Positions 50,611 to 61,039 of a stretch of 64,000 nt of DNA are shown one piece after another. The DNA is from Noviherbaspirillum massiliense JC206 (GTDB taxonomy: Bacteria; Pseudomonadota; Gammaproteobacteria; Burkholderiales; Burkholderiaceae_D), in assembly GCF_000312045.1 (NCBI RefSeq), contig NZ_HE978634.1, positions 1,606,098 to 1,670,097 of the forward strand, given 5' to 3'. Position numbers and translations under genes: made by a program. The stretch's first letter is position 1; every line of letters starts with the position of its first letter. The notes beneath the pieces were generated by a model that saw nothing but the letters and a program-made list of their open reading frames with translations, was not told the DNA's origin and did no database searches.

Positions 50611-52218
50611 ATGAAATTTGACGTCGCCATCATCGGCAGCGGTCTGGCAGGCCTGTCTGTCGCGCTGCACCTGGCACAAAGCCGCAAGGTTGCCGTGATT
50701 TCGAAGCGCAGTCTTCTGGACGGCGCCAGCAACTGGGCGCAGGGAGGCATTGCGGCGGTGCTCGATTCGCGCGACAGTGCCGAACAGCATATCTCCGACA
50801 CGCTGATTGCGGGCGCAGGCTTGTGCGACGAGGGCGCCACGCGCTACATCGTCGAACACGGACGCGCCGCGATCGACTGGCTGATCCAGCAAGGCGTGCC
50901 CTTTACGCGCGATCCCACCGCCGAACTCGGCTACCACCTCACCCGGGAAGGCGGCCACAGCCAGCGCCGTATCATTCACGCGGCGGATGCGACCGGCCAT
51001 GCCGTGCAGGTCACCCTCGAGCGGCAGGCACGCTCCCATCCGAATATCACCATCCTCGAGAACCACATCGCGATCGACGTCATCAAGTCGGACCGTGTCA
51101 CTCCGGGCATCGGCAATCCGCGCTGCGTCGGCGTGTACGTACAGGACATCGACAGCGGCAAGGTCATCACCCTCGCGGCCGACCAAACGGTGCTGGCCAC
51201 CGGCGGCGCGGGCAAGGTGTATCTCTACACCACCAATCCCGACACCGCCACCGGAGACGGCATCGCAATGGCATGGCGCGCCGGCTGCCGCGTGGCCAAC
51301 ATGGAATTCATCCAGTTCCATCCGACCTGCCTCTATCACCCTTATGCGAAGTCCTTCCTGATCAGCGAAGCGGTACGCGGCGAAGGCGGCGTCCTCAAGC
51401 TGCCGGCGCAGGCAGGAGCAGCTGCAGGGAAGCGCTTCATGCCGGAACACGACGAGCGCGGCGAACTGGCGCCGCGCGATGTGGTTGCGCGCGCCATCGA
51501 CTTTGAAATGAAAAAGCGCGGCCTCGACTATGTCGACCTCGACATCAGCCACCAGTCGCCGGAATTCCTGAAAGAGCATTTTCCGACGATTTATGCCCGT
51601 TGCATGGAGTTCGGCATTGACATCACCAGGCAGCCGATTCCGGTCGTGCCGGCAGCCCACTATACCTGCGGCGGCGTCGTCACCGACATGCATGGCCGCA
51701 CTGACCTGCCGGGCCTGTATGCCGTCGGCGAAACCGCCTACACCGGGCTGCACGGCGCCAATCGCCTCGCGAGCAATTCGCTGCTGGAATGCCTCGTGCT
51801 GGGACGGGCAGCGGCGCAGGATATCGAGCGACAACCGACACCTAAGCAGATGTCCCTGCCCGCCTGGGATGAGAGCCGGGTGACTGATGCAGATGAGGAA
51901 GTGGTCATCGCGCACAACTGGGATGAATTGCGCCGTTCGATGTGGAACTACGTCGGCATCGTCCGCACCACCAAGCGCTTGGAACGCGCACAGCACCGCC
52001 TGCGGTTGCTGAAGGAAGAGATCTACGAATACTATTCGCACTTCCGCATCACGCCCGACCTGCTGGAACTGCGCAACCTGGTCGACGTGGCTTCGCTCAT
52101 CGTGGACAGCGCACTGTCTCGGCGGGAAAGCCGTGGACTGCATTTCAGCCAGGATTATCCGGATACCTTGCCGAAGGCGCTGCCGACGGTACTCACGCCG
52201 GCAGGAAAGCAGGCGTAG
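50611..52218 (+). CDS. nadB: L-aspartate oxidase
   Basis: A 535-aa flavoprotein that oxidises L-aspartate to iminoaspartate, the first step to quinolinate. [23 protein letters not shown] is the FAD motif; [13 protein letters not shown] and RGEGGVLK fit the fumarate-reductase-like family, and [47 protein letters not shown] is the NadB signature. The ATG at 50611 was chosen because family proteins start with the FAD strand; an in-frame ATG 30 nt earlier is possible. It faces nadC-nadA and is separated from them by a bidirectional terminator. Confidence 0.95.
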   Translation: MKFDVAIIGSGLAGLSVALHLAQSRKVAVISKRSLLDGASNWAQGGIAAVLDSRDSAEQHISDTLIAGAGLCDEGATRYIVEHGRAAIDWLIQQGVPFTRDPTAELGYHLTREGGHSQRRIIHAADATGHAVQVTLERQARSHPNITILENHIAIDVIKSDRVTPGIGNPRCVGVYVQDIDSGKVITLAADQTVLATGGAGKVYLYTTNPDTATGDGIAMAWRAGCRVANMEFIQFHPTCLYHPYAKSFLISEAVRGEGGVLKLPAQAGAAAGKRFMPEHDERGELAPRDVVARAIDFEMKKRGLDYVDLDISHQSPEFLKEHFPTIYARCMEFGIDITRQPIPVVPAAHYTCGGVVTDMHGRTDLPGLYAVGETAYTGLHGANRLASNSLLECLVLGRAAAQDIERQPTPKQMSLPAWDESRVTDADEEVVIAHNWDELRRSMWNYVGIVRTTKRLERAQHRLRLLKEEIYEYYSHFRITPDLLELRNLVDVASLIVDSALSRRESRGLHFSQDYPDTLPKALPTVLTPAGKQA

Positions 52219-52238
52219 GAGCTATCCGCCCGAAAACG

Positions 52239-52274
52239 AAACAGCCCGGATGCATGGCGCCATCCGGGCTGTTT
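52239..52274. terminator. Bidirectional rho-independent terminator between nadB and nadC
   Basis: AAACAGCCCGGATG (52239-52252) and CATCCGGGCTGTTT (52261-52274) form a perfect 14-bp stem with an 8-nt loop. AAA at one end and TTT at the other give a short U-tract in both directions, as expected between converging genes. Confidence 0.92.
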
Positions 52275-52295
52275 CACATGCAGCGGAGCACTGGC

Positions 52296-53162
52296 CTAAT
52301 CGATGATCCGCAAGGAATAATCCGTCGCCCGCACATCCTTGGTCAGGCTGCCGATCGAAATGCGATCCACGCCGGTCTCCGCGATCGCGCGCACCGTTTC
52401 CATGTTAATGCCGCCGGACGCTTCCAGCAGCGCGCGGCCGTTGGTCAGCCGCACCGCCTCACTCATCGCCTCGGTTGTGAAATTGTCGAGCAGGATCGAT
52501 GTTGCGCCGGCGTTGAGCGCCTCCTGCAATTCGACGAGATTCTCCACCTCGATCTGGATCGGAACGCGCGCATTCAGTGCCAGCGCATTGCGCATTGCCT
52601 GCGTGATGCCCCCAGCCGCCGCGATATGGTTTTCCTTGATCAGGATGCCGTCATATAGCGCCAGCCGCTGGTTTGCACCGCCACCCACGCGCACCGCATA
52701 CTTCTGCGCCAGGCGCAGGCCCGGCAGGGTCTTGCGGGTGTCGAGAATCTTCGACCGCGTGCCTGCAATCACATCGACATAACGGCGGGTGGCCGTAGCC
52801 ACTCCGGACAGCAACTGCAGGAAATTCAGCGAGGCGCGCTCGGCAGTCAACAGCGACCGCGCAGGCCCCTCAATCCCGCAGACCTCGCTGTCGGCCGCCA
52901 TCATGTCGCCCTCGGCATAACGCCAGGTGATTCGGATGCGAGGATCGACCTGGGTCATCACGCCCTCGAACCAGGGCGCGCCACAGAGGACCGCAGGCTC
53001 GCGTACGATCACCCGAGCCCGGAATACGTCATGCTCCGGCACCAGCAGGCCGGTCACATCCCCGGTGCCGACGTCTTCGGCAAGCGCGCTGCGGACATTC
53101 GCTTCAAACGAAGCCGCCAGCGCTTCGTCAAACGGTGCAAACGGATTCTTCAAGCTGCTCAT
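52296..53162 (-). CDS. nadC: Quinolinate phosphoribosyltransferase (decarboxylating)
   Basis: A 288-aa enzyme that converts quinolinate and PRPP to nicotinate mononucleotide. [17 protein letters not shown] is the N-terminal motif, [48 protein letters not shown] contains the conserved Arg and Lys residues of the active site, and [26 protein letters not shown] and [30 protein letters not shown] form the barrel end. The gene starts with a 4-nt overlap to the nadA stop. Third enzyme of the local NAD pathway. Confidence 0.96.
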   Translation of the reverse strand: MSSLKNPFAPFDEALAASFEANVRSALAEDVGTGDVTGLLVPEHDVFRARVIVREPAVLCGAPWFEGVMTQVDPRIRITWRYAEGDMMAADSEVCGIEGPARSLLTAERASLNFLQLLSGVATATRRYVDVIAGTRSKILDTRKTLPGLRLAQKYAVRVGGGANQRLALYDGILIKENHIAAAGGITQAMRNALALNARVPIQIEVENLVELQEALNAGATSILLDNFTTEAMSEAVRLTNGRALLEASGGINMETVRAIAETGVDRISIGSLTKDVRATDYSLRIID

Positions 53163-54298
53163 GCGGGACCTATCCCAGAGAAAAGGTTTTGTTCTTTCGC
53201 CAGATCGCTGCCGGGGCGCACATTCGCCTTGCGTTCTGCCGCGAACGTCAGCATGCGGTCGATGCAGACATAAGCCTTACGGCCGATTGCGGGGTCGACG
53301 TGAATTTCGTTGCGTCCGGACTCGAGCACGTCGGCCAGGTTTTGCAGTCCGTTCATTGCCATCCACGGGCAATGCGCACAGCTCTTGCAGGTTGCGCTGT
53401 TGCCGGCGGTCGGCGCATCAATAAAGACTTTGCCGGGCGCCGCCATCCGCATCTTGTGCAGGATGCCATTGTCGGTCGCCACGATGAACTCCTTCGTATC
53501 GAGCGACTGGACTGCGGCGATCAGCTGTGAAGTCGAGCCGACCACATCCGCCTGCGCCACGACCGATTCCGGCGATTCCGGATGCACAAGCACTTTCGCC
53601 AGCGGATGTTCGCGCTTCAAAATTTCCAGCTCAATGCCCTTGAACTCGTCATGCACCAGGCAGGAACCCTGCCACAGCAGCATGTCGGCGCCGGTCTTCT
53701 TCTGGATATAGCTGCCGAGGTGCTTGTCCGGCGCCCACAGGATTTTCTTGCCCTGCGTATGCAGGTGCTGCACGATTTCCAGGCCGATCGAGGATGTGAC
53801 CATCCAGTCGGCGCGCGCCTTGACTGCGGCGCTGGTATTGGCATACACCACCACCGTGCGGTCGGGATGGGCGTCGCAAAAAGCGGCGAACTCGTCGGGC
53901 GGGCAACCGAGGTCGAGCGAACAGGTTGCGTCCAGGTCAGGCATCAGCACCCGCTTTTCCGGGCTCAGGATTTTCGCGGTCTCCCCCATGAACCTGACAC
54001 CCGCCACCACCAGGGTCTTGGCCGGGTGGTCGCGCCCGAAGCGCGCCATTTCCAGAGAATCGGAGACGCAGCCGCCGGTTTCCTCCGCCAGGTCCTGCAA
54101 ATCGGCATCGACATAATAGTGCGCCACCAGCACGGCCTGCTGCTCTTTCAGGAGACGCTTGATCCGGGCCTTGAGTTCGGCTTTTTCCGCGGGGGATGGC
54201 GCAAGCGGCACCCGTGCCCAGGCATTCGCCACGCAACTGGTGCCAGTCTCCATTTGCGGGCGTTCAAACTCGACGGTTTTGATGGAAGTTGATTGCAT
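53159..54298 (-). CDS. nadA: Quinolinate synthase
   Basis: A 379-aa enzyme that condenses iminoaspartate with dihydroxyacetone phosphate using a [4Fe-4S] cluster. Pseudo-three-fold domain motifs are [62 protein letters not shown] and [25 protein letters not shown]; the Cys residues of the last and others ligand the cluster. It overlaps nadC by four nt, forming a nadA-nadC operon that faces nadB. The start at 54298 fits family length, though a shorter start is possible. Confidence 0.95.
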   Translation of the reverse strand: MQSTSIKTVEFERPQMETGTSCVANAWARVPLAPSPAEKAELKARIKRLLKEQQAVLVAHYYVDADLQDLAEETGGCVSDSLEMARFGRDHPAKTLVVAGVRFMGETAKILSPEKRVLMPDLDATCSLDLGCPPDEFAAFCDAHPDRTVVVYANTSAAVKARADWMVTSSIGLEIVQHLHTQGKKILWAPDKHLGSYIQKKTGADMLLWQGSCLVHDEFKGIELEILKREHPLAKVLVHPESPESVVAQADVVGSTSQLIAAVQSLDTKEFIVATDNGILHKMRMAAPGKVFIDAPTAGNSATCKSCAHCPWMAMNGLQNLADVLESGRNEIHVDPAIGRKAYVCIDRMLTFAAERKANVRPGSDLAKEQNLFSGIGPA

Positions 54299-54424
54299 AA
54301 GGCTTCAGAAACGGTAATTCGGACAGGACCCGGGCGGCTGAGAACAAGTAGGCGCCATATCGAAAATTTGGACGGCGCCCGTGTTCTTCAATACGCTGGA
54401 TGCAACATCGATAAGAAAACGTTA

Positions 54425-54453
54425 TTTACCTGCGTCAAGATTGATAGCATACT
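54425..54453 (+). promoter_or_regulatory. Candidate sigma70 promoter
   Basis: TTTACC (54425-54430) and CATACT (54448-54453) are spaced by 17 nt, each matching four of six consensus positions. It is 110 nt upstream of the hypothetical gene at 54563, and it lies between the divergent nadA and that gene. Confidence 0.35.
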
Positions 54454-54562
54454 AAATTCCGGAGACTCCCACCTATCCCTGTCGCTCAAGCTTTTGGACA
54501 GATTGCCTGTTATTCCTCAGGTGGGCCATCGACCTCAAATTTTTTCCAGAACAATAAACACG

Positions 54563-55141
54563 ATGAAAAATTTTATCTACGACAAGACTGACAAAGGCCG
54601 CGAGGAGATCGCAACCCGCAAGCATCAATTGGCACCGCGCCTGCGCACCCTGCTGTTACTCGTCGATGGAAAAAGCAGTGTGGCTGCCCTGCTGCCCAAG
54701 ATCGCCGGCCTTGGACTGGACGAGCAAAGCATCACCGAGTTGCTCGAACAGGGTTTCATCCGGCAAGTGGCGACTCAAGCGGCAACGGCAGAAATGTTCG
54801 GTGCCGCCGATGCGCAGCCGGCGTCTTCCGCCCCGGATGCATCTGCTACATTGCCCGACTTGTCCGACAAGGAAAACCAGTTCCTGGCCATTTACCGCTT
54901 TTACAACGAGACGATCAAGAGTGCCCTCGGCTTGCGCGGGTACGGGCTGCAACTGAAGGTCGAACGTGCCAGCTCGATCGAAGAGTTTCGCGAGCTGCGC
55001 CAGCCCTATCTCGAAGCGCTCATGAAAGCCAAGGGCAAGGAAATCGCCAAGACATACCGCGATCGGCTGGACCCGCTACTGTACATGGGAGAGACCATTC
55101 CGAACACAACCATCGGACCGAATACGATCACGGCCGGATAA
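54563..55141 (+). CDS. Hypothetical protein (192 aa)
   Basis: Not recognised as a named family. The 192-aa protein begins MKNFIYDKTDKGREEIATRK; the first 70 residues look like a small helical or winged-helix domain (QLAPRLRTLLLLVDGKSSVAALLPKIAGLGLDEQSITELLEQGFIRQV). A low-complexity linker (about 75-105, rich in Ala, Ser, Pro and Asp) precedes a helical C-terminal part (ENQFLAIYRFYNETIKSALGLRGYGLQLKVERASSIEEFRELRQPYLEALMKAKG). No signal peptide or TM. Natural composition and the terminator-like hairpin after it support a real gene. A response-regulator-output or signalling role is possible but only a guess. Confidence 0.75.
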   Translation: MKNFIYDKTDKGREEIATRKHQLAPRLRTLLLLVDGKSSVAALLPKIAGLGLDEQSITELLEQGFIRQVATQAATAEMFGAADAQPASSAPDASATLPDLSDKENQFLAIYRFYNETIKSALGLRGYGLQLKVERASSIEEFRELRQPYLEALMKAKGKEIAKTYRDRLDPLLYMGETIPNTTIGPNTITAG

Positions 55142-55150
55142 TCACCTGCC

Positions 55151-55184
55151 AGGCGCAGCAACGTGTTCCCGCGCTGCGCCTTTC
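55151..55184. terminator. Hairpin between convergent genes
   Basis: AGGCGCAGC (55151-55159) pairs perfectly with GCTGCGCCT (55173-55181), followed by TT and C. It lies between the hypothetical gene and the converging ABC-F gene; a weak U-tract is present on the plus side. Confidence 0.65.
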
Positions 55185-55194
55185 AACACCTGCC

Positions 55195-56793
55195 TTATTC
55201 AATGCCCTGGCTGGCCAGATACTCTTCATAGCTTCCGTGGAAGTCGATGACTTCGCCATCCTTCACTTCAAGGATGCGGGTCGCCAATGAGGAAACGAAT
55301 TCCCGGTCGTGGGACACGAATATCAGCGTGCCCGCATACTTGTCGAGCGCAATATTGAGCGACTCGATGGACTCCATGTCCATGTGATTGGTCGGTTCAT
55401 CCATCAGCAGCACATTGTGCCGGCCGAGCATCAGCTTGCCGTACATCATGCGTCCCTTCTCCCCGCCTGACAGCACCTTGACCGACTTCTTGACATCGTC
55501 GCCGGAGAACAGGAGCCGTCCGAGAATCGAGCGCACTGCCTGGTCGTCATCGCCCTCTTTCGTCCATTGCCCTATCCAGTCGGTCAGGTTCTTGTCGGTC
55601 GCAAACTCTTCGGTCGGGTCTTGAGGCATGTAACCCGGGTTCGCGTTCTCGGCCCACTTCACGATACCGGCATCGGCCTGCATCCCGCATACCTCTGCGC
55701 CGATGCAGCGCAGAAGCGTGGTCTTACCCGCTCCGTTGGCACCGATGATCGCAATCTTTTCCCCCGCCTCTACCAGCAGGTTGAAGTTGCTGAAAATCGT
55801 GCGGTCGTAGGATTTCGCCAGGCCTTCGACTTCCACTGCCTGGCGATGCAGCTTCTTCTCGCCCTCGAAGCGGATGAAAGGATTCTGGCGGCTGGAAGGC
55901 TTGACGTCCTCCACCTTGATCTTTTCGATCTGCTTGGCGCGTGAAGTCGCCTGCCGAGCCTTCGACTTGTTCGCGGAGAAGCGGCGGACGAATTCCTGCA
56001 ATTCGGCGACGCGTTCCTTGGCCTTGGCATTTGCTGCCAGCTGCTGGGCGCGGGCCTGCGAGGCGGCGAGCATGTAATCGTCGTAATTGCCGGGATAAAT
56101 CTTCAGCGTGCCATAGTCCATGTCCGCCATGTGCGTGCAGACCTGGTTCAGGAAGTGGCGGTCGTGCGAAATGATGATCATGGTCGAATTGCGCTCGTTG
56201 AGCACGTTTTCGAGCCAGCGGATGGTATTGATGTCGAGGTTGTTGGTCGGTTCGTCGAGCAACAGGATGTCCGGGTTGGAAAACAGGGCCTGTGCCAGCA
56301 GCACGCGCAGCTTCCAGCCGGGCGCGACGTTGCTCATCGGCCCCTGGTGCTGTTCGATCGGCACACCTACGCCGAGCAGCAGCTCGCCGGCACGCGCCTC
56401 GGCCGTATAGCCGTCGTATTCGGCGAATTTTGCCTCCAGCTCGGCGGCGCGCATGTAATCGTCGTCGGTGGCTTCCGGATTGGCATAAATGGCATCGCGC
56501 TCGGTCATGGCGGCCCACATTTCAGTGTGACCCATCATCACCACGTCCAGCACGCGCATCTCTTCATAGGCAAACTGGTCCTGACGCAGCTTGCCCAGGC
56601 GCTCGTTCTGGTCGAGCATGACCGTACCGGAGGACGGCTCGAGGTCGCCCCCGAGGATCTTCATGAAGGTGGATTTGCCGCAACCGTTGGCACCAATCAG
56701 GCCATAACGGTTGCCTTCGCCGAATTTGACGGAAATGTTTTCGAACAGCGGCTTGGGGCCGAACTGCATCGTGATGTTGGCGGTGGAAAGCAC
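55195..56793 (-). CDS. ABC-F family ATPase (YbiT-like)
   Basis: A 532-aa soluble ATPase with two ABC domains and no membrane part, a ribosome-associated ABC-F protein. Domain 1: [16 protein letters not shown] (Walker A) and a divergent signature [15 protein letters not shown], then [14 protein letters not shown] linker rich in Arg/Lys and Gln (residues about 250-310) follows. Domain 2: [27 protein letters not shown] and [19 protein letters not shown]. The V-A-P-G-W signature and HMDMESI fit the YbiT branch. Expected to act on translating ribosomes; antibiotic resistance is not implied. Confidence 0.93.
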   Translation of the reverse strand: MLSTANITMQFGPKPLFENISVKFGEGNRYGLIGANGCGKSTFMKILGGDLEPSSGTVMLDQNERLGKLRQDQFAYEEMRVLDVVMMGHTEMWAAMTERDAIYANPEATDDDYMRAAELEAKFAEYDGYTAEARAGELLLGVGVPIEQHQGPMSNVAPGWKLRVLLAQALFSNPDILLLDEPTNNLDINTIRWLENVLNERNSTMIIISHDRHFLNQVCTHMADMDYGTLKIYPGNYDDYMLAASQARAQQLAANAKAKERVAELQEFVRRFSANKSKARQATSRAKQIEKIKVEDVKPSSRQNPFIRFEGEKKLHRQAVEVEGLAKSYDRTIFSNFNLLVEAGEKIAIIGANGAGKTTLLRCIGAEVCGMQADAGIVKWAENANPGYMPQDPTEEFATDKNLTDWIGQWTKEGDDDQAVRSILGRLLFSGDDVKKSVKVLSGGEKGRMMYGKLMLGRHNVLLMDEPTNHMDMESIESLNIALDKYAGTLIFVSHDREFVSSLATRILEVKDGEVIDFHGSYEEYLASQGIE

Positions 56794-56882
56794 TGAAAAA
56801 ACCTTTGCAGAATGGATTCGATCAAACTCTCCATTCTACCATTCCACGTCCACCGCGACGGCAGCGCCCGCAGGGCACACGC

Positions 56883-57512
56883 TCACCGGGATGCCAGAAT
56901 TGCATCCCGCGCAAGCATGAAGTTTTTGGCCATCTGCCTCAATGCCTCCGCATCGACCCCCGGCTTGTAGAGCTGGCTGCCGATGCCGAAGCCGGTCGCG
57001 CCGGCGGCCACGTAGGAAGACATGCTTTCCGGCTTGATGCCACCCACCGGCAGCAGCGGCACATCCGGCGGCAACACGGAACGCATGGCCTTGACCGCCA
57101 CAGGCGGGATCATCTCCGCCGGAAACAGTTTCAGAGCCTGCGCGCCTGCGTCGAGCGCACGGAATGCCTCGGTTGGCGTCGCCACGCCGGGCAAGGCGAT
57201 CAGGCCAAGTTCCACCGCATGTGAGATGACTTCGGGTTCGCAATTCGGCGATACCATCAGCTGGCCGCCGGCCTCCTTCACCAGGTCCACGTCTTTTTTG
57301 GTCAGCATGGTGCCGCCGCCGACCAGTGCGTTTTCGGACGCGATGCGCCGCAGCACGCGGATGGTATCCAACGCACCCTCACGGTTCAGCGGCACCTCGA
57401 GCAGGCGGAATCCCGCGGAAAACAGGATTTGTCCAACGCTCTCTGCATCCTTGACGGTAAGCCCGCGCAGTATGGCCACCAGCGGACAGGGAGGAAAATC
57501 GAATGTGGTCAT
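56883..57512 (-). CDS. dgoA: 2-dehydro-3-deoxy-6-phosphogalactonate aldolase
   Basis: A 209-aa class I aldolase of the KDPG/KDPGal family. LVAILRGLTVKDAESVGQILFSAGFRLLEVPLNREGALDTIRVL is the N-terminal barrel part. The Schiff-base lysine lies in AQALKLFPAEM, and MVSPNCEPEVISHAVELGL and LPVGGIKPESMSSYVAAGATGFGIGSQLYKPG complete the barrel. It cleaves KDPGal to pyruvate and glyceraldehyde 3-phosphate. The gap of 7 nt from dgoK and the context with a galactonate-type dehydratase support the galactose branch rather than KDPG. Confidence 0.93.
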   Translation of the reverse strand: MTTFDFPPCPLVAILRGLTVKDAESVGQILFSAGFRLLEVPLNREGALDTIRVLRRIASENALVGGGTMLTKKDVDLVKEAGGQLMVSPNCEPEVISHAVELGLIALPGVATPTEAFRALDAGAQALKLFPAEMIPPVAVKAMRSVLPPDVPLLPVGGIKPESMSSYVAAGATGFGIGSQLYKPGVDAEALRQMAKNFMLARDAILASR

Positions 57513-57519
57513 GGCTTGC

Positions 57520-58425
57520 CTACCTTTTCATTCCAGACAGCGCGTGCAGGGCTGCGACATAAATGTCATCCGGCTGCCAAGCCCGCGCCGTGACATTCAA
57601 TAACTCCAGCGCACGGCGGTATCGCGCACCGAGCGCGGGACTGCCGATGATTTCCACCGGCGGTCGCATTTCCCCGCTCGAGCGCCGCAGGATGTCGTGC
57701 AGTTCCGTCCCGATCAGGAGCCCCGACAGGTAGGAATAAGCCTGCTCCTGCGGCATCCTGTCGGTGACGACCAGTGCACGACAGGAAAATGCCAGGTGAG
57801 TGAATGCGCCATGGCCTGCCGCTTTCAGTCCCGCCTCGAAGGCAGCTGGAACATCCTCGTGCACGTTCATCAGCTTGGCCAGCGTGCCCTGCTTGGAGAG
57901 TAGCGCGAACAATTCTCCGGTCATGAAGGTAAGGAATTCTCGGATACGCCCATCTTCCACCCTGACCCACTTGCTGTGCGTGCCCGGCAGCACGAACCAG
58001 CCATCGCTTGCGCCGAGTTCGAAGGCGCCGAAGACCTGCGTTTCTTCGCCACGCATCACATCCGGCATGCCGTTCGCATCGAGGTATTCATATCCCGGCA
58101 CGATACGGCAAGGCATGGGCAGGGTCGATCCTATGTCGGCCGCTGCGCTCGCAAGATCGGACAGCGGATGATCCACGGAGAGATAAGGGATTTCATGCCA
58201 GCCGTTGCGGCTGCCAACCATGCCGGACATGAGCACCTGCGGCGGATGCACGTCCAAGTCTTCCAGCAGCTCGCGCAGCGAAGCTTCGAAATCGCCTGCC
58301 ACGCTGAGAATGCCGAAGCCGTCCTCATGCCGGCGCACCAGCCTGCCTTGCCCGTCCAGTAGATAGGCGCGGCGATTGCTGGTACCCCAGTCGATGCCCA
58401 GCAGTGTAGTATCCGGCTCAGCCAT
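57520..58425 (-). CDS. dgoK: 2-dehydro-3-deoxygalactonokinase
   Basis: A 301-aa ATP-dependent kinase of the DgoK family that phosphorylates 2-keto-3-deoxygalactonate. LLGIDWGTSNRRAYLLDGQGRLVRR is the diagnostic N-terminus and LPGTHSKWVRVEDGRIREFLTFMTGELFALLSKQGTL the other conserved stretch. The start at 58425 (ATG) was preferred over a GTG 6 nt earlier. Directly upstream of dgoA and 18 nt after the sugar dehydrogenase gene, so the three form one transcript. Confidence 0.94.
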   Translation of the reverse strand: MAEPDTTLLGIDWGTSNRRAYLLDGQGRLVRRHEDGFGILSVAGDFEASLRELLEDLDVHPPQVLMSGMVGSRNGWHEIPYLSVDHPLSDLASAAADIGSTLPMPCRIVPGYEYLDANGMPDVMRGEETQVFGAFELGASDGWFVLPGTHSKWVRVEDGRIREFLTFMTGELFALLSKQGTLAKLMNVHEDVPAAFEAGLKAAGHGAFTHLAFSCRALVVTDRMPQEQAYSYLSGLLIGTELHDILRRSSGEMRPPVEIIGSPALGARYRRALELLNVTARAWQPDDIYVAALHALSGMKR

Positions 58426-58443
58426 GTTCACTCGGAGAACAGA

Positions 58444-59220
58444 TTATGACCAGCCGCCATCCACGATGAATTCCTGCGCGGTGCACATCGCACTGTCATC
58501 GGCGGCGAGGAACAGCACCATGCGTGCGATATGCCAAGGCTGCAATCGCCCGGGCAGGCACTGGCTGGCGTCGATCAGTTTTTCGCCATCCTCATTCAGC
58601 CAGAGCTTGATCTGGCGTTCCGTCATCACCCAGCCCGGCGTCACGGTGTTGACGCGAATCCGATGAGGCCCGAGGTCGCGAGCCAGCCCACGGGTTAGCC
58701 CGCAGACAGCTGCCTTGGCCGTGGTGTACACCGGATAACCGCCTCCGGAGATGTGCCAGCTGATCGAACCAAGATTGATAATCGAGCCGCCGCCGTTTTT
58801 TTTCATGCCCCCGATGACTTGCTGGCAGGTGAAGAACATGGGCCGCTGATTGATGGCGATCATGTTGTTCCAGGCCTCGACCGTGACTTCTTCCGGCTTG
58901 TGCCGCTGGTCGTTGCCGGCGTTGTTTACCAGGACCTGAAAGTCCCCCATCTGTTCCGCCATGCTGCGCATGACATCCTGCAGTGCCGGGACGTCGCGGA
59001 TGTCACACTCGCGAAACACCGGCATTTCATGCCCGGCCGCTGCAATTCTTTCGCAGAGAGCAAGGCTGGCATCCACCTCAATGTCGACGAAACCGACCTT
59101 TGCCCCCTGCTCCGCAAAGGCCACAACGATGCTCTCGCCGATGCCCGAGCCGCCGCCCGTCACGAAGACGCGCCGCCCTTTTAAGCTCGGATAGCTCGCC
59201 AGATCGCCCGGTGCCGACAT
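58444..59220 (-). CDS. SDR-family sugar 1-dehydrogenase
   Basis: A 258-aa SDR. The coenzyme motif is FVTGGGSGIGESIVVAFAEQGAKVGFVDI, followed by VLVNNAGNDQRHKPEEVTVEAWN, the Ser in INLGSISWHISGG and the Tyr/Lys in YPVYTTAKAAVCGL. NDQRH-type NNAG extension and WVMTERQIKLWL are typical of L-arabinose/D-galactose 1-dehydrogenases in Burkholderiales, and the gene order supports this. It would oxidise aldose to aldonolactone with NAD(P)+. CAGGAG lies just upstream. Divergent from the dehydratase-lactonase-mutarotase half. Confidence 0.9.
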   Translation of the reverse strand: MSAPGDLASYPSLKGRRVFVTGGGSGIGESIVVAFAEQGAKVGFVDIEVDASLALCERIAAAGHEMPVFRECDIRDVPALQDVMRSMAEQMGDFQVLVNNAGNDQRHKPEEVTVEAWNNMIAINQRPMFFTCQQVIGGMKKNGGGSIINLGSISWHISGGGYPVYTTAKAAVCGLTRGLARDLGPHRIRVNTVTPGWVMTERQIKLWLNEDGEKLIDASQCLPGRLQPWHIARMVLFLAADDSAMCTAQEFIVDGGWS

Positions 59221-59306
59221 GATTTCTCCTGAACTTTCGCTGCAAGGCTTACTCAATATTGATGCTGGCCTGAAACCTTCCTCTCCCTTTCTCCATCCAT
59301 ACCATC
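59221..59306. promoter_or_regulatory. Divergent promoter region of the sugar-acid locus
   Basis: Only 86 nt separate the SDR start and the dehydratase start, so both promoters and any operator must be here or inside the genes. An AT-rich spot CTCAATATTGATG is the only candidate seen. No regulator gene lies in the locus. Confidence 0.4.
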
Positions 59307-61028
59307 ATGGCGACCCAACGTCCGAAGCGCCGCAGTCAGGCATGGTTCGAAAAGCAGGACCGCGATGGCTTCGTGCATCGAAGCTGGACCGGAAAACCCG
59401 GCTATCCCCAGGACTCCTTCGATGGCCGACCGATCATCGGCATCTGTAACACCTGGTCGGAATTAACGCCCTGCAATATCCATTTCCGTGAACTGGCCGA
59501 ATTCGTCAAGCGCGGTGTACTTGAGGCAGGCGGATTCCCCCTGGAGTTCCCCGTGATGTCGCTAGGGGAAACGCAGCTGCGGCCGACTGCCATGCTGTTT
59601 CGCAATCTTGCCAGCATGGACGTCGAGGAATCGATCCGCGGCAACCCGATCGATGGCGTGGTGCTGCTCATGGGATGCGACAAGACGACGCCCGCCCTTC
59701 TGATGGGCGCGGCAAGCTGCGGCTTGCCGACCATAGGCATTTCCGGCGGCCCCATGCTCAACGGGAAATTCCACGGCAAAGACCTCGGCTCCGGCACGGG
59801 CGTCTGGATGATGTCGGAGATGGTGCGCGCCGGCCAGATGAGCCAGGAAGAATTTTCGGAAGCCGAAGTCTGCATGAATCGCTCCAGCGGTCATTGCAAC
59901 ACCATGGGGACCGCATCGACCATGGCCAGCATGGTGGAAGCCCTCGGCATGTCCCTGCCCGGCAATGCCGCCATTCCCGCATCCGACACTCGTCGCAACC
60001 GGCTTGCGCAACTGAGCGGACGGCGGATCGTGCAGATGGTGGAAGGAGACATCGGAATGGCGAAGATCCTGACGCGCGAGGCATTTGAAAACGCCATTCG
60101 CGTCAATGCGGCAATCGGCGGATCGACCAATTCGGTTGTCCATTTGCTGGCAATCGCCGGTCGCATGGGTATCGAGCTGACTCTTGATGACTGGGACCGG
60201 ATCGGCAGCGAGATGCCTTGCCTGGTGAATCTGCAGCCTTCCGGCGAATACCTGATGGAAGACTTTTACTACGCCGGCGGACTGCCAGCGGTGTTGCGCG
60301 AAATCCGCCATCTCCTGCACGGCGATACCTTGACGGCAAATGGCAGAACGCTCGCAGAAAACATTGACGATGCACCCTGCTACAACCGCGATGTCATCCG
60401 CCCCTTCAACGAGCCTTTCAAGGAAAAGGCGGGTATCGCGGTATTGAAGGGTAATCTTGCGCCGGATGGTGCGGTCATCAAGCCGTCGGCTGCATCGCCT
60501 CATCTACTGCAGCATCGCGGTCCGGCCATCGTGTTTGAATCGATCGAAGAACTGCACAGCCGGATCGACGATCCGGCAATGGACGTTGATGAAAACAGCA
60601 TCATGGTGCTGAAGTATTGCGGTCCGCGCGGCTATCCCGGCATGGCCGAAGTCGGAAACATGCCGCTGCCGCGCAAGGTGCTGCAGAAAGGCTTCACCGA
60701 CATGGTGCGCATTTCCGATGCCCGCATGAGCGGCACCGCGTATGGCACAGTGGTGCTGCACACGTCGCCGGAAGCGGCAATAGGCGGACCGCTTGCGCTG
60801 GTCAGGACCGGGGACATGATCGAACTTGATGTGCCCGCACGTCGCCTCCATCTCGACATTTCAGACGAGGAGTTGCAGCGTCGCAAGGCGGAATGGAAGC
60901 CGCCATCGAAACCGGAACGCGGCTATGTCAGGCTGTACGTCGATCATGTCCAGCAGGCGCATCTCGGTGCCGACCTGGATTTCCTGGTCGGCCATAGCGG
61001 CGCACCGGTTCCCCGCGAATCACATTGA
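59307..61028 (+). CDS. IlvD/EDD-family aldonate dehydratase (arabonate/galactonate type)
   Basis: A 573-aa Fe-S dehydratase. Cys56, Cys124 and Cys197 (in TPCN, MGCDKTT and GHCNTMG) fit the cluster ligands known in the L-arabinonate dehydratase of Rhizobium (C59/C127/C200, an offset of 3), and Lys126 matches the carboxylated lysine. It would dehydrate L-arabonate, D-fuconate or D-galactonate to the 2-keto-3-deoxy acid. With dgoK and dgoA in the same locus, D-galactonate is the likely substrate, instead of the enolase-type DgoD of E. coli. Overlaps the lactonase region by its stop. Confidence 0.92.
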   Translation: MATQRPKRRSQAWFEKQDRDGFVHRSWTGKPGYPQDSFDGRPIIGICNTWSELTPCNIHFRELAEFVKRGVLEAGGFPLEFPVMSLGETQLRPTAMLFRNLASMDVEESIRGNPIDGVVLLMGCDKTTPALLMGAASCGLPTIGISGGPMLNGKFHGKDLGSGTGVWMMSEMVRAGQMSQEEFSEAEVCMNRSSGHCNTMGTASTMASMVEALGMSLPGNAAIPASDTRRNRLAQLSGRRIVQMVEGDIGMAKILTREAFENAIRVNAAIGGSTNSVVHLLAIAGRMGIELTLDDWDRIGSEMPCLVNLQPSGEYLMEDFYYAGGLPAVLREIRHLLHGDTLTANGRTLAENIDDAPCYNRDVIRPFNEPFKEKAGIAVLKGNLAPDGAVIKPSAASPHLLQHRGPAIVFESIEELHSRIDDPAMDVDENSIMVLKYCGPRGYPGMAEVGNMPLPRKVLQKGFTDMVRISDARMSGTAYGTVVLHTSPEAAIGGPLALVRTGDMIELDVPARRLHLDISDEELQRRKAEWKPPSKPERGYVRLYVDHVQQAHLGADLDFLVGHSGAPVPRESH

Positions 61029-61039
61029 TGGAGAGGCCG

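Noticed and set aside
49861-52143. A 760-codon minus-strand frame spanning nadB and the penicillin acylase start
   Set aside because: Antisense shadow across two real genes, with random composition.
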